DNA of 47,348 nt from Acinetobacter rongchengensis (lineage in GTDB: Bacteria; Pseudomonadota; Gammaproteobacteria; Pseudomonadales; Moraxellaceae), in contig NZ_RAXT01000023.1 of assembly GCF_003611475.1 (NCBI RefSeq), forward strand, positions 1 through 47,348, written 5' to 3'. Each line of letters starts with the position of its first letter. Position 1 is the stretch's first letter. The position numbers were made by a program, and so were the translations under genes. The notes below the pieces were generated by a model, which ran no database searches, was not told the origin of the DNA, and was given only the letters and a program-made list of their open reading frames with translations. This document shows, in pieces, positions 15,649-26,452 of the stretch.

Positions 15649-16428
15649 ATGCTCGCCCTAATTTCCCCTGCTAAGACGCTCGATTATGAATCTACACTTC
15701 CCACTGATGTGCATACTTTACCAAGATTGCTTGATCAATCTCAACAGCTTATCGACTTAAGTCGTAAACTTTCAACCTCTGATATTGTCAGCTTAATGAA
15801 GGTCAGCGAAAAAATTGCACATTTGAATGTTGAACGCTTTCGTGATTGGAATGCTGATTTTAATTTTTCTAATGCTAGACAGGCCATTTTCGCATTCAAG
15901 GGCGATGTTTATACAGGTTTAGACGCATATCATTTGTCTGACGCAGATTTACAGTTCGCCCAAAAACATTTGCGCAGTTTATCTGGTTTATATGGCTTGT
16001 TAAGACCTTTAGACTTGATGATGCCTTACCGTTTAGAAATGGGCATCAAGCTGGCAAATGCACGTGGAAATAACTTGTATGAGTTTTGGGGAGATCGTAT
16101 TACAAAATTGATTAACCAAGATTTAGAACAGTCGGGTTCGAAGCTACTGGTTAATATTGCTTCTGATGAATACTATAAATCGGTGAAAGAAGCTCAAATT
16201 CAGGCAGAGATTATCAAACCTGTCTTTTTAGATCAAAAGAATGGCCAATATAAAGTGATTAGTTTTTATGCGAAGAAAGCTCGCGGTTTGATGGCACGTT
16301 ATATTATTCAAAATCAACTGGATAAATTAGAAGATTTAAAATCTTTTAATACAGATGGTTATTACTTTGATACGGATAGTTCTTTGAAAGGTGAACTCGT
16401 ATTTAAGCGTGATGAACAAGCTGAATAA
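15649..16428 (+). CDS. yaaA: Peroxide stress protein YaaA
   Basis: A 259-residue protein of the YaaA (DUF328) family. Typical signatures are the opening [15 protein letters not shown], the [15 protein letters not shown] segment, [39 protein letters not shown] and the late [16 protein letters not shown]. In E. coli YaaA limits intracellular iron and protects DNA during peroxide stress. The ATG at 15649 follows AGGAAG with good spacing, so the longer in-frame start at 15619 is not used. The gene stands alone; an intergenic repeat follows it. Confidence 0.93.
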   Translation: MLALISPAKTLDYESTLPTDVHTLPRLLDQSQQLIDLSRKLSTSDIVSLMKVSEKIAHLNVERFRDWNADFNFSNARQAIFAFKGDVYTGLDAYHLSDADLQFAQKHLRSLSGLYGLLRPLDLMMPYRLEMGIKLANARGNNLYEFWGDRITKLINQDLEQSGSKLLVNIASDEYYKSVKEAQIQAEIIKPVFLDQKNGQYKVISFYAKKARGLMARYIIQNQLDKLEDLKSFNTDGYYFDTDSSLKGELVFKRDEQAE

Positions 16429-16532
16429 TAGTTCATCATTTAAAAACGATTAAGCTTTTGAGTAAGCTAGCGCGATCATAAAAAACAAAAGCAATCCGAG
16501 GTTGTAATGCTGATCAGTTAAGCCTTTTTAAA

Positions 16533-16585
16533 GCCTCCCAAATCGAATAGTTCCCTCTTTAAGAAAGAGGGAGTAGGGGGAGATT
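16533..16585. repeat. Intergenic palindromic repeat, single copy
   Basis: CCCTCTTT (16553-16560) and AAAGAGGG (16564-16571) form an 8-bp stem with a 3-nt loop, flanked by GCCTCCCAAAT on one side and GGGGGAGATT on the other. The layout matches each half of the larger repeat at 38616-38710, so both belong to one REP-like family. Confidence 0.6.
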
Positions 16586-16635
16586 CTTAATTGACTAGCA
16601 TTAATCTTTGTATTGGCTTTTTGCTGAGTTTAAAA

Positions 16636-18648
16636 CTAAGGCTTGTAAATCCCTAAGTCAGATAGATGCAATCTTAAAATACGTCTTAATTCTAAAACTG
16701 CCTCAGGTGTTTCTTGAATAGAATGACCACCTTTAATGATTTTTTCAGAAACAGCACCGTCCAAATGTGAACTGGTATAAGGCACGATACCATCTGACAT
16801 AACGTTTGGATCAGTACTATCAGTATCATTTCCCATGATTGAATGATAAATCATGCCTTTTTTAGGCATTACATTTTCAGTCACTAAAGTAAACTTAGAA
16901 TTACGGCTTAAATCACTTGGACCATTTTGAATTAAACCATGTCCTACATCTTTTAAGAAGTTTTTAGCATTGATATCGCGATCATCAATTGAGTCAGCTA
17001 AAGCACCTAAAAAAGCACCTGGAAGTTTAATAATTTTCCGTGCAGCTAGAGTAAACCAGCGATCGGCAAATTCTGTACCACGATGCGGTGCGGAAAGGAA
17101 AATAGCGCGATCAAAATTCGGCACAGATTTGATGGTCAATCGTTCTTTAAAAATAGGATCATTTTTGAATTTATCGTATTTACGGTTATTCAGCATCTTT
17201 AAAGCAGGTTGGACTAAATTAGCATCACTCACCAATAAACGGGCAATAATTCCGCCCATACTATGACCAATTAAAACAGCATTTTTTGCAGATGGAGATT
17301 GTTGATCAATTGAAGCAAAAGTTTGATTAATGATTGCATTGATTTGGTAACGGCTTTCAAAAATCGGCATGTTGGTTGAGTAAAAAACCTGCCACACTTG
17401 ATAATTTTCCCTCAACACTTGATCGCCCATGATATCGTTGGTTAAACGAATCCATGCTTCTGGGCTGCTTGCCAAACCATGTACCAAAACAATCACTTTT
17501 TTGTTTGGGTTATAAGGTTCAAGCATGTACAAATGAGGCATGGTTAAGTGTTGATCACGATCAATTAAGCTTAGATAAGCTGCAGCGCCTAAGTTATTTT
17601 CAGCCAACCAGAGTCCATAAGGTGCAGAGAAATTCGCCGCAAGCGGGTATTCATTTGCACCTACATTTATTTTTTCAATACTATACGGATCATAGACATT
17701 CAGCTGAAATTCGGTACCGTGCAAAATATTTTGCAAAGTGGTTGTGTTTTTAGGTTGAGCAGTCATGCTGACCGATAAATAACGGGGTTGATGAATATTT
17801 GGATTGATGCCGTTTTTATATTTGTAATTAAATGGATCAATAATATATTTTTTTTCTTCAGGTTCTTCCTTTAACTCAGGTAGAACTGCAACAAATTCAG
17901 CTCCGAAACCATCTCTACGGTTGATAGAGCGTAATCCCGAAAAGTTTAGGTTATAGCTAGAAAGTAGATTTTCTAGATCAATATTATCAAGTTGCGGATA
18001 ACCATTGAAGTTAATGCTGTAAGTACTGGTACCGACCTTAATCTGTTTACCCACTTTTTTATATTGATTTCTAGCCGAATAAGTGGTGATGAGTTTAGCT
18101 AGAGCCTGATTATAGAAATCACGTATTTGAACTTGTCTGTTGTTAAAAATACGATCTTGTGGATGGCGTTCTGTTTTAAATAAATAAGCATAACTATAGC
18201 GAATGCTTTTATCTAGCATTGCCATTTGTTGATCTAAACATTGGTTATAGTTTTGTTGATTGAGTTTTTGTTTTTCTTCTGATTGATGTTTTGCGAGAAT
18301 ACTTATTTTGCAATTTGATGAACCATTGAGTTCGATGGCTTTCGTTAAATAAATTTCACTAATCGTAGACAGTAATTGTTCATCTTGAATCTGTGGTATT
18401 GCTTCTAGATCTTTGACACATTTGTCTGGGTCTTCAGCACATGCTTTGGCTTCACGTCCTGTCATTGAAAGGACATTCAAACTTGCTTCACTCATTTTTG
18501 AGCGTGTTAAGATACTGTCACGTTCGTTGGCGATCGTTACATTAACTTTTTGGTTTTTAACGCTGACGACTTGGCAACCACCCAAGCTCAGTGTGCCGAG
18601 TGCCATAATAGAGAGCAAGATCGTTGTTTTAGTATTTTGCATAATCAT
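16636..18648 (-). CDS. Large lipoprotein with C-terminal alpha/beta hydrolase (lipase/esterase) domain
   Basis: A 670-residue envelope protein. A lipoprotein signal ends at LSLGGC with lipidated Cys25. The next 350 residues are unique and helical-plus-beta. From about residue 380 there is an alpha/beta hydrolase: VIVLVHGLASSPEAW (oxyanion region), the nucleophile elbow GHSMGG with Ser463, APHRGTEFADRW, and a late GGHSIQETPEA with the probable catalytic His. It likely acts on lipids or esters at the outer membrane. A second ATG at 18642 is equally possible. It follows the TPR lipoprotein gene but is separated from it by a strong terminator. Confidence 0.8.
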   Translation of the reverse strand: MIMQNTKTTILLSIMALGTLSLGGCQVVSVKNQKVNVTIANERDSILTRSKMSEASLNVLSMTGREAKACAEDPDKCVKDLEAIPQIQDEQLLSTISEIYLTKAIELNGSSNCKISILAKHQSEEKQKLNQQNYNQCLDQQMAMLDKSIRYSYAYLFKTERHPQDRIFNNRQVQIRDFYNQALAKLITTYSARNQYKKVGKQIKVGTSTYSINFNGYPQLDNIDLENLLSSYNLNFSGLRSINRRDGFGAEFVAVLPELKEEPEEKKYIIDPFNYKYKNGINPNIHQPRYLSVSMTAQPKNTTTLQNILHGTEFQLNVYDPYSIEKINVGANEYPLAANFSAPYGLWLAENNLGAAAYLSLIDRDQHLTMPHLYMLEPYNPNKKVIVLVHGLASSPEAWIRLTNDIMGDQVLRENYQVWQVFYSTNMPIFESRYQINAIINQTFASIDQQSPSAKNAVLIGHSMGGIIARLLVSDANLVQPALKMLNNRKYDKFKNDPIFKERLTIKSVPNFDRAIFLSAPHRGTEFADRWFTLAARKIIKLPGAFLGALADSIDDRDINAKNFLKDVGHGLIQNGPSDLSRNSKFTLVTENVMPKKGMIYHSIMGNDTDSTDPNVMSDGIVPYTSSHLDGAVSEKIIKGGHSIQETPEAVLELRRILRLHLSDLGIYKP

Positions 18649-18707
18649 GAACTAGATCAATTTTTAAGGATAATACGATACTTTTATTTAATTGCTATTT
18701 TTATTTA

Positions 18708-18739
18708 AAAAAATAGACTGAATGATCAGTCTATTTTTT
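18708..18739 (-). terminator. Terminator after the TPR lipoprotein gene
   Basis: A 14-bp perfect stem pairs 18708-18721 (ending AATAGACTGA) with 18726-18739 around a 4-nt loop, with U-runs at both ends. It starts 9 bp past the stop of the gene at 18748. Confidence 0.9.
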
Positions 18740-18747
18740 ATATTGGA

Positions 18748-19668
18748 TTATTGCGCTTGGGCAGGATTCTTCATAATTTGCCAAACGTTGTAACGGCCTT
18801 GCTTCTCAATTTCTTGGATTAAGCGGTCTGCAACTTCAGCTTCAGAAGGATATTTGACTTTGTAATTTTTCAAAGTCTGGATCGCATTCTTTTTCTGCTC
18901 CATGCTTATATAGTTATTGGCAGACGATAAATAAGCTTCTTGAACATTCAGTTTAATGGCTTTATCTAAATAAGGTTGAGCTTCTTTTTGACCACCACCC
19001 TCAGATAAAGAGAAACCAAACCATAAGTTTGCTTCAGGATCTTCTTTGTTGATCTTTAAAATACGTTGTGCATAACCTAGAGATTTAGTGGTGTAAGAAG
19101 AACCTAAGTCTAGATTACGCCCCAATACACTGGCTTTAAATGCACGAATGAGAATATCAAAAGATGCATTTGGATGCGCCGCCAATTGATCAAGTTGTGT
19201 AGAAACTTCTCTTAGTTTGCTTTCAAAACCTTTACGTTCTTGGCGATCTGTAAATTGTGGCGGATAATGACGTGCTTTACCTTCGACCATTTGCAAGAAA
19301 TCATCAATTGCAGTGATATCAATTTCATTTTCACCTGCAAGTACGGCATATTTCATCGCACGTTGATTATTATCAATTGTCGGAATAATTAATTTATTAC
19401 TGTCTAAAATCAATTTTTTGGACGGATTTGCAGGATCAGTCACTTCAAGTTTGTTGACAGGTTGAGCAGATGCCTTTTTCAATTCTAATTCAAATACAGG
19501 TGGTTGATCGTAATTGAATGGATTGAGCGCATAAAAAGGAGGAGATAAATCGGGTTCTGTATAGACGATTGGTTCATTTGCTACAGGTTTTTGCTGCACT
19601 GGCGTCATAGAACATGCTGTAAGTACTGAAGTAGCAAGTAATGCATATGCCAAAGGCTTAATTGTCAT
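18748..19668 (-). CDS. TPR-containing lipoprotein of unknown function
   Basis: A 306-residue lipoprotein with signal MTIKPLAYALLATSVLTAC and lipidated Cys19, followed by a proline-rich stretch. The C-terminal half has TPR-like helices (SLGYAQRILKINKEDPEANLWFGFSLSEGGG, AQPYLDKAIKLNVQEAY, NAIQTLKNYKVKYPSEAEVADRL). Such repeats usually mediate protein contacts at the inner face of the outer membrane. No enzymatic motif is visible. It lies 100 bp upstream of the lipase-like lipoprotein on the same strand, so the two may be related in function, but a strong terminator separates them. Confidence 0.75.
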   Translation of the reverse strand: MTIKPLAYALLATSVLTACSMTPVQQKPVANEPIVYTEPDLSPPFYALNPFNYDQPPVFELELKKASAQPVNKLEVTDPANPSKKLILDSNKLIIPTIDNNQRAMKYAVLAGENEIDITAIDDFLQMVEGKARHYPPQFTDRQERKGFESKLREVSTQLDQLAAHPNASFDILIRAFKASVLGRNLDLGSSYTTKSLGYAQRILKINKEDPEANLWFGFSLSEGGGQKEAQPYLDKAIKLNVQEAYLSSANNYISMEQKKNAIQTLKNYKVKYPSEAEVADRLIQEIEKQGRYNVWQIMKNPAQAQ

Positions 19669-19707
19669 GTATTTCTTCCAATGATTTATATTGAAAATTA
19701 AAAGTAG

Positions 19708-19753
19708 AGTTGCATGTTCATCAGTCTATGAAAAGACGTATAAACATGCAACT
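19708..19753 (-). terminator. Possible terminator of the dnaE-trmJ-cysE run
   Basis: AGTTGCATGTT (19708-19718) and AACATGCAACT (19743-19753) form an 11-bp perfect stem with a 24-nt loop that holds a small inner GTC/GAC pairing. It lies 32 bp past the cysE stop. The following U-tract is interrupted (CTACTTTTAA). Confidence 0.55.
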
Positions 19754-19784
19754 TGATTTAGTTTATTGTATTAAAAACTATACA

Positions 19785-20630
19785 TTAGCTTTTAGATGGA
19801 TGACTTTGCGACTTACATTCACGTCGAACATCTTCAATAATCTTAAGCTCTTCCTCGCTATACGGTTGCTCATCGATTTGTTGTTTATTAAATGTTGGAT
19901 CTAACAGTGAAAGTCGAGCGCAGAAATCATTCATACGCTTTTCATTCTGCTCTAAGCGATCGATCAACACACGCATAGCTTCCAAAATAGGATCGACCTG
20001 TTCTTGGCTTGCAGCATAGGGTTGAAAGTCAGTGTTTTCATTACTTTCAGTTAAATGATCTAAATTAGTATTGTCAGGACATCGAGGTTCTTGCTCTTTG
20101 AGTTGAACAGGTTCTTTGTCTTTGCTAATAAAGCGAGCTGGATTACCAACTGCTGTTACACCTTCAGGTACGGCTTTTGTCACGACTGCATTAGAGCCAA
20201 CTTTGGCATTTTTACCCACAATAAATGGCCCGAGGATTTTTGCACCCGCGCCGACAACCACCCCATCTCCAAGGGTAGGATGACGTTTACCTTTATTCCA
20301 CGTTGTGCCTCCAAGGGTCACGCCATGATACAAGGTCACATCATCACCAATTTCAGCAGTCTCACCAATCACGACGCCCATACCATGATCAATAAAAAAG
20401 CGTCTGCCGATTTTGGCACCTGGATGAATTTCAATACCTGTGGCAAAACGACTAAAAGAAGACAAGATTCGTGCTGAAGTTTTACATTCTTTTTCCCAAA
20501 GCTCATGCGCTATACGATGCATAATTAGGGCATGTATACCTGGATAAGTTGTTAAAACTTCGAATGTATTTCGCGCAGCTGGATCTCGCGCAAATACAGC
20601 TTGAATATCTTCTTTGAGCTGTTTAAGCAT
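19785..20630 (-). CDS. cysE: Serine O-acetyltransferase
   Basis: A 281-residue left-handed beta-helix acetyltransferase that makes O-acetylserine for cysteine synthesis. The N-terminal helical part ([31 protein letters not shown]) is the short type. The hexapeptide repeat core contains [44 protein letters not shown] and GNPAR. A long hydrophilic C-terminal tail of about 90 residues ([10 protein letters not shown] onward) extends beyond the usual CysE end. Its ATG overlaps the trmJ stop in a TAATG junction, so translation is coupled. Upstream are trmJ and dnaE on the same strand. Confidence 0.93.
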   Translation of the reverse strand: MLKQLKEDIQAVFARDPAARNTFEVLTTYPGIHALIMHRIAHELWEKECKTSARILSSFSRFATGIEIHPGAKIGRRFFIDHGMGVVIGETAEIGDDVTLYHGVTLGGTTWNKGKRHPTLGDGVVVGAGAKILGPFIVGKNAKVGSNAVVTKAVPEGVTAVGNPARFISKDKEPVQLKEQEPRCPDNTNLDHLTESNENTDFQPYAASQEQVDPILEAMRVLIDRLEQNEKRMNDFCARLSLLDPTFNKQQIDEQPYSEEELKIIEDVRRECKSQSHPSKS

Positions 20631-21463
20631 TAGTTTTGATCCTCATTTTGGGATTTTTTCCATGTACCGTTATTTAAAGCTTGAACTCGGCTAAATATGC
20701 CGCGTAGTAAATGATATTCCATTTTATCTAATTGTATACGCCCAAATAAGCGGCGCAAGCGTAATGGGAGTAATCTTGGGTTTTTAGGATCCAAGAATTC
20801 AATTTCAGCGAGCATTTGTTCAAAATGTGGATAAAACTGTTCCATTTGTTCATGTGTAACCAAAGGTTCATCCCAATGCATATGATCTGTATCGGTAACT
20901 TGCATAACGGCTTGCGTATCCACCTGTTTTTCGACCAATTCTAAAGTTGCCATACGCATTTCATAACACAGTACTTGGATGGCTTGTGCAACATTTAAAA
21001 CACCATAATCCGTATTGACAGGTATGGTGACATGATAATTTGCCAGCGCCAATTCTTCATTGGTTAGTCCACGATCTTCACGTCCAAATACAATCGCAAT
21101 TTCTTGTTGGTCTTTGATGACAGCTTGCATTGATTTTTGTGATGCAGGGCGAGCATCCAAAAGAGGCCATGGAATGGTACGGCTACGTGCACTCGTGCCA
21201 AATACCAAGTGACAATCTTTAATGGCTTGTTCTAAAGTTTCGACTATTTCAATCTGATCGATCAGATCGGTAGCACCTGCTGCAAGTGCATCAATATCTG
21301 GATGCGGGTAGGTTTTAGGTGCGACCAGTACCAATTTAGATAAACCCATGGTTTTCATTGCACGTAAGGCACTGCCGATATTGGCAGGAAGCGTTGTATT
21401 GACCATCACAATACGTACATGACTTAAATGCTGTGAAATCACAGCATTGTCGATAATATCCAT
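20630..21463 (-). CDS. trmJ: tRNA (cytidine/uridine-2'-O-)-methyltransferase TrmJ
   Basis: A 277-residue SPOUT methyltransferase that 2'-O-methylates position 32 of several tRNAs. Motifs include [25 protein letters not shown] at the N-terminus, [33 protein letters not shown] and the knot region [24 protein letters not shown]. The C-terminal helical extension ([32 protein letters not shown]) is the usual TrmJ tail. It starts 48 bp after dnaE and overlaps cysE by one base, which supports a shared transcript. A trmJ-cysE pairing is common in related genomes. Confidence 0.92.
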   Translation of the reverse strand: MDIIDNAVISQHLSHVRIVMVNTTLPANIGSALRAMKTMGLSKLVLVAPKTYPHPDIDALAAGATDLIDQIEIVETLEQAIKDCHLVFGTSARSRTIPWPLLDARPASQKSMQAVIKDQQEIAIVFGREDRGLTNEELALANYHVTIPVNTDYGVLNVAQAIQVLCYEMRMATLELVEKQVDTQAVMQVTDTDHMHWDEPLVTHEQMEQFYPHFEQMLAEIEFLDPKNPRLLPLRLRRLFGRIQLDKMEYHLLRGIFSRVQALNNGTWKKSQNEDQN

Positions 21464-21511
21464 TATTTTTCCAAAAAATTAAGCTTTGATTTAAAAAGAT
21501 GATTGCATAGC

Positions 21512-24500
21512 TTACGAAAACTGACCTGCATCGGCCATGTATTGTTCCATGGCATCATCCATGCTCATATCACTTGGCGGAGGGGCAAGTTGCTGAACTG
21601 GTTGTTGTCGGTGATCAACAGCTTTTGCTGCTTTTGATTTGACTTGATATTCAATATGAATTGCTTCTTTACCAAAATAGTCACGTAATTTTGCAAGTAA
21701 TTCATCTAAAGGCGCAATTTTCCACTGTTGCCCTAAATGTAATTCTGCTGTTGCATAATCGTAGTCTAATTGGATTTGCATCGGAATATGTTGACACATA
21801 TCGACATTACAGAAAGGCAATAAAATCTTTTGAATATCAGATGCTAATGTTTTAGTGATAATTTCAGGATTTAAAGTCACGGCAATATGATTGGCACGTT
21901 TCTGACGAATTTCATTGAGTGTAAATGCTTTGGTTAAACGTCCCATTGGACGATCAAAACCTTCACGCTCATAGATTTCACCTTCAATCACTACAACTTT
22001 TTCATTTTGAATAATATCTTTAAAACGCTGGAATCGCTCATGATTTGTAGAAATTTCGATACGTGCCGTACCATCATCAAGTGTAATGACCATACGATTT
22101 GGGAAGTTTGCAACATCGACCACTAAACCTGCAAAAACAGTGGTAACACCACGACGTGTAGGTGTGAGTTCATTAATTTTATTTGGAATAAAAGCTTTAA
22201 GTTCAGCACGGTACACATCAATTGGATGACCTGTTAAATACAAGCCAAGGGTATCTTTTTCACCCTTTAATCGAACTTCATCTGACCAAGGTTTTACGGG
22301 TTTAGCAGGTTTGCGCTGAACTTCTTCAACTTCTCCAAACAAGTCCATAATCCCTGTTTCACGGTTTGATCGGGCTTGCTCAGCAGCTTGAACGGCTTCA
22401 GGAAGTTGTAACATTAAACTTGCACGTTCGATCCCTAGACAGTCTAAAGCACCCGCACGAATTAATGCTTCTAAAGTACGTTTATTGATTTTTTTCAAAT
22501 CTACACGATGGCAGAAATCGAATAAATCTTTATATGGGCCGTCTTGAATCCGTGAGTCAATCACAGATTGCATGGCTTGCTCACCAACACCTTTAATTGC
22601 ACCTAAACCGTAAATAATCGTGTCTGCATCACTGGCATGGAATTGATAAAACGACATATTGATCGATGGTGGCAAAACCTCTAGGCCGTTATTTCGGCAG
22701 TCATCAATAAGGAATACGACACTATCTGTATTCTGCATTTCTGAAGATAAAACAGCGGCTAAAAACTCAGAAGGGTAGTGTGCTTTTAGCCAAGCAGTTT
22801 GGTAGGCAACCAGTGCATAGGCTGCCGCATGCGATTTGTTAAAACCATAGCCCGCAAATTTCTCCATATAGTCAAAGATATGGTTGGCAGTGCCTTCATC
22901 AATATCTTTAAGTGCGGCACCTTCAATAAAGGTGGCACGCTGTTTGACCATTTCTTCGACTTTCTTTTTACCCATCGCACGTCGAAGTAAATCTGCGCCA
23001 CCCAGTGTATAACCTGCACAAAGCTGCGCCGCCTGCATCACCTGTTCTTGATAAACCATAATGCCATAAGTCGGTTCGAGTACACTTTCGAGTAATGGAT
23101 GAAGATATTCAAACTCACCACCATGCATACGATGAATAAAGTCTGGAATCAGATCCATTGGCCCCGGTCGGTATAACGACACAAACGCAATAATTTCTTC
23201 GAACTTACTTGGGCGTGCTTCTTTAAGCATCTTTTTCATGCCCACGGATTCAAACTGGAATACCGCAGTGGTATTTGCTTCAGCAAATACTGAATATGCT
23301 TTTGCATCAGTCAATGAGATTAAAGAAATGTCGACAGGAGTTTCAGATTGAATACGCTTATTGATATTTTGAACGGCTGCTTCAATCACCGTCAGATTTC
23401 GTAAACCTAAAAAGTCAAATTTAACCAGTCCTGCGGCTTCAACATCATCCTTGTCGAATTGAGCGACACGACCTGTGCCATCAGCTTCACATAAAACTGC
23501 TGAATAATCCGTAATTTTTGTCGGTGCAATCACCACACCACCCGCGTGTTTACCTGTGTTACGGGTAATTCCTTCAAGCTTGAGTGCCATTTCCCATATT
23601 TCTGATGCATCTTCATAATCAGGATTAGAGGGATTTGTGACAATATCCTTGAGTTGTGGTTCAGCTTCGATTGATTCTTCGAGTGAAAGTCCTAGTGGTT
23701 TGGTTGGGATCATTTTTGAAATACGATCAGCTAAACCATAAGATTTACCTAGAACACGTGCGACATCGCGAATCGCTCCTTTTGCTGCCATAGTACCAAA
23801 AGTTGCAATCTGTGAAACGGCATCTCGCCCATAATGTCGAGCCACGTAATCAATGACTTTATCTCGACCTGCGATACAAAAGTCGATATCGAAGTCAGGC
23901 ATGGACACACGTTCTGGGTTTAAGAATCGTTCAAAGAGTAGATCATAGCGTAAAGGGTCTAAGTCTGTGATTTTTAAACTATAAGCAACTAATGAGCCTG
24001 CACCTGAACCACGTCCTGGGCCTACTGGAACACCATTATTTTTTGACCATTGAATGAAGTCCATGACGATTAAGAAATAACCCGGGAACTCCATTTTATT
24101 GATGATACCAAGTTCATAAGCCAGTCGTTCATCATACGGTTTTCGAATTTCAGCCCAATCTTCATCACGTTTTTCAACAGGGTAGAGTACAGCTAAACGT
24201 TCTTCCAAACCTACTTCAGATAAATGATTGAAATAACTGTGAATTGTATGACCTTCTGGGATAGGATAATCAGGTAAGTCATTGAACCCTAAACGTAAAG
24301 AAACAGTACAACGTTTTGCAATTTGTAAAGTATTTTCAATCGCACTTGGAATATCGGCAAACAGCTCGATCATCTCTGCTGACGACTTAAAATATTGTTC
24401 AGGTGTATAATTTTTAGGACGTTTGCTGTCACCTAAAACATAACCATCGGCAATACAAACCCGCGCTTCATGTGCTTCAAAATCTTCTTGTTTTATAAAA

Positions 24501-25081
24501 TGCACATCATTGTGTGCAACGACACCAATATTATATTTTGCAGCAAGTTTTAGCGCTTCTTGGTTAAAGTTTTCTTCTAAAGGGCGCCCAGTACGTGTTA
24601 GCGCCAAATAAACACGATTTCCAAACTTTTCAATCCATTGTTCTAATAAAGGCTCAGCTTTTTCAGGATAAGCAGAACACAACAGTTCACCAATATCACT
24701 GTGTAAACCCAATAAGATGATTAAATCGTCAGATTGTTCAAGAATCCACTCTTTTTGGATACATGGAATAGAAAGCTGCTGACCTTCAATAAAACCACGA
24801 GAGACAATTTCAGTCAGGCTACGCCAACCTTTATTGGTCATTGCCAATAAAGTTGCTTTATGGTTAGCGTCATTTAAACGAATCACACTACCAAAAATAG
24901 GCTTGATACCTTTGCCTTGTATTTTATTATAAAACTTAACAGCAGCATGTAGATTGGATAAGTCAGTAATGGCCAAAGCAGGCATTTCGTCTGATGTCGC
25001 AGCTTTAATCAGATCAGGTATCCGTACGATCGATTCGGTGATCGAAAATTCTGTATGAACACCAAGATGAACAAACTGCAT
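21512..25081 (-). CDS. dnaE: DNA polymerase III alpha subunit
   Basis: An 1189-residue replicative polymerase of the DnaE1 type. The N-terminal PHP domain starts FVHLGVHTEFSITES. The palm has PDFDIDFC and later VKFDFLGLRNLT, which carry the three catalytic aspartates. Other segments include GPGRGSGAGSLVAYSL, RNTGKHAGGVVI, QEQVMQAAQLCAGYTLGGADLLRRAMGKK and the tandem HhH region KRTLEALIRAGALDCLG. An OB domain (TTVFAGLVVDVANFPNRM) and a C-terminal tau-binding tail (MSMDDAMEQYMADAGQFS) close the chain. Length is normal. It heads a same-strand run with trmJ and cysE. Confidence 0.97.
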   Translation of the reverse strand: MQFVHLGVHTEFSITESIVRIPDLIKAATSDEMPALAITDLSNLHAAVKFYNKIQGKGIKPIFGSVIRLNDANHKATLLAMTNKGWRSLTEIVSRGFIEGQQLSIPCIQKEWILEQSDDLIILLGLHSDIGELLCSAYPEKAEPLLEQWIEKFGNRVYLALTRTGRPLEENFNQEALKLAAKYNIGVVAHNDVHFIKQEDFEAHEARVCIADGYVLGDSKRPKNYTPEQYFKSSAEMIELFADIPSAIENTLQIAKRCTVSLRLGFNDLPDYPIPEGHTIHSYFNHLSEVGLEERLAVLYPVEKRDEDWAEIRKPYDERLAYELGIINKMEFPGYFLIVMDFIQWSKNNGVPVGPGRGSGAGSLVAYSLKITDLDPLRYDLLFERFLNPERVSMPDFDIDFCIAGRDKVIDYVARHYGRDAVSQIATFGTMAAKGAIRDVARVLGKSYGLADRISKMIPTKPLGLSLEESIEAEPQLKDIVTNPSNPDYEDASEIWEMALKLEGITRNTGKHAGGVVIAPTKITDYSAVLCEADGTGRVAQFDKDDVEAAGLVKFDFLGLRNLTVIEAAVQNINKRIQSETPVDISLISLTDAKAYSVFAEANTTAVFQFESVGMKKMLKEARPSKFEEIIAFVSLYRPGPMDLIPDFIHRMHGGEFEYLHPLLESVLEPTYGIMVYQEQVMQAAQLCAGYTLGGADLLRRAMGKKKVEEMVKQRATFIEGAALKDIDEGTANHIFDYMEKFAGYGFNKSHAAAYALVAYQTAWLKAHYPSEFLAAVLSSEMQNTDSVVFLIDDCRNNGLEVLPPSINMSFYQFHASDADTIIYGLGAIKGVGEQAMQSVIDSRIQDGPYKDLFDFCHRVDLKKINKRTLEALIRAGALDCLGIERASLMLQLPEAVQAAEQARSNRETGIMDLFGEVEEVQRKPAKPVKPWSDEVRLKGEKDTLGLYLTGHPIDVYRAELKAFIPNKINELTPTRRGVTTVFAGLVVDVANFPNRMVITLDDGTARIEISTNHERFQRFKDIIQNEKVVVIEGEIYEREGFDRPMGRLTKAFTLNEIRQKRANHIAVTLNPEIITKTLASDIQKILLPFCNVDMCQHIPMQIQLDYDYATAELHLGQQWKIAPLDELLAKLRDYFGKEAIHIEYQVKSKAAKAVDHRQQPVQQLAPPPSDMSMDDAMEQYMADAGQFS

Positions 25082-25270
25082 AAATAAATCCTATCTCAAA
25101 CTGTTGGGCATTTTATCACGCTTAAACTCTGATGTGCTGAAATAACTTATTCTTTGCTTTGAGAATATTTTTTATTAAATAATTGAAATACAATGTTATT
25201 AAATTATTTTTAAAGCATTTTGTTCTGATTGAATGTAAAAAAACCAAATGACTTATGTATTAAACTTGCA

Positions 25271-25308
25271 AAAAGTGATTATCGAAATCGCATAGTTCAA
25301 TAATCACT
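25271..25308 (-). terminator. Terminator after the DUF815 ATPase gene
   Basis: AGTGATTAT (25274-25282) and ATAATCACT (25300-25308) form a 9-bp stem with a 17-nt loop. On the minus strand a U5 run follows, about 45 bp past the stop of the gene ending at 25354. Confidence 0.6.
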
Positions 25309-25353
25309 GCACTTTAAAATAAAGGACTAAAGTGATTTTAATTGCTAAAGGCA

Positions 25354-26226
25354 TTAAAGCATTTTTAAGCGTTCTGAACCAATCCAGTGTTTCGAAAATT
25401 GATAAGCGGCACGACCTGAACGTTGACCACGTGCTTGACACCATCTTAAAGCTTCTGTTCGAACATCGTCATTAAACGGCATATTTTCTTTATTTAAATA
25501 GTGCTCAACAATTTCTAAATACAGGTCTTGATCCATCGGATAGAATGACAGCCACAGACCAAAACGGTCAGACAAAGAAATTTTTTCTTCAATCGCTTCT
25601 TGAGGGTGTAACTCTTTATATTGAGGCACATCAACTTTTGTTACAGGTATATTTTCATGCATGAATTCAGGCAATAAATGACGACGGTTACTGGTCGCAT
25701 AGATAATAAAATTACTTGAACCTGATTGTAATGAACCATCTAAAACACTTTTTAAACTACGGTAATTTTCATCCTCAGCGTTAAAAGCCAAGTCATCACA
25801 ATAAACGATAAATTTTTCAGAACGATCTTTGATGATTTTTTGAATTTCAGGTAGATCTGATAAATCATCACGTTCAATTTCAATTAAACGTAAACCTTGA
25901 TCAGCATATTGTGTTAACAGTGATCGGACAATTGATGATTTTCCCGTGCCACGTGAGCCAGTGAGCAAGATATCATTGGCTGGGAGTCCATGTAAAAATT
26001 GCTCTGTATTTTGTAAGATTTTCGCTTTCTGTCGTTCAATCCCTTTAAGATCTTCAAGATGCATTGCCTTTGGTTGGTATATTGCTTTAAGTTGTTTATC
26101 GTGCCATCTGAAAGCAGGTGCAGAAAAATCAGTATCTTGTTTCGTTTCTGGAAGCACTTGCTGTAATTGATCCAGTACTGTTGATAATTTCTGAATGATA
26201 TTATCGGGTAAATCGAAAGCTGCCAT
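25354..26226 (-). CDS. DUF815 family ATPase
   Basis: A 290-residue AAA-type ATPase of the DUF815 group. After a helical N-terminus and FRWHDKQLKAIYQPKAMHLEDLKGIERQ, the Walker A motif GSRGTGKSS is at residues 90-98. The Walker B segment is FIVYCDDLAF, followed by the sensor-like IIYATSNRRHLLPEFM and a lid region ending RSGRAAYQFSKHWI. The family is widespread but has no settled role. It is a single gene with its own terminator and is divergent from the patatin gene. Confidence 0.85.
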   Translation of the reverse strand: MAAFDLPDNIIQKLSTVLDQLQQVLPETKQDTDFSAPAFRWHDKQLKAIYQPKAMHLEDLKGIERQKAKILQNTEQFLHGLPANDILLTGSRGTGKSSIVRSLLTQYADQGLRLIEIERDDLSDLPEIQKIIKDRSEKFIVYCDDLAFNAEDENYRSLKSVLDGSLQSGSSNFIIYATSNRRHLLPEFMHENIPVTKVDVPQYKELHPQEAIEEKISLSDRFGLWLSFYPMDQDLYLEIVEHYLNKENMPFNDDVRTEALRWCQARGQRSGRAAYQFSKHWIGSERLKML

Positions 26227-26452
26227 TGTTATATCCGTTGGAGATTTTAATAAACGACGATTAGGCGGTTATCTTAACACAGCCTTTTGGGTGTATTTAT
26301 CTCAAGATTCGATAATTTGTCTTTGTTAACCAGATTAAATGATTGATGGTGATTGATTATCTGATTATTTTTAAGCATAGTCTGTAGATGAATGTTTAGT
26401 CCAGTTAGATGGTCGTGTAGTTCATCGGATTAAAATCAAAGGAATATTAGAC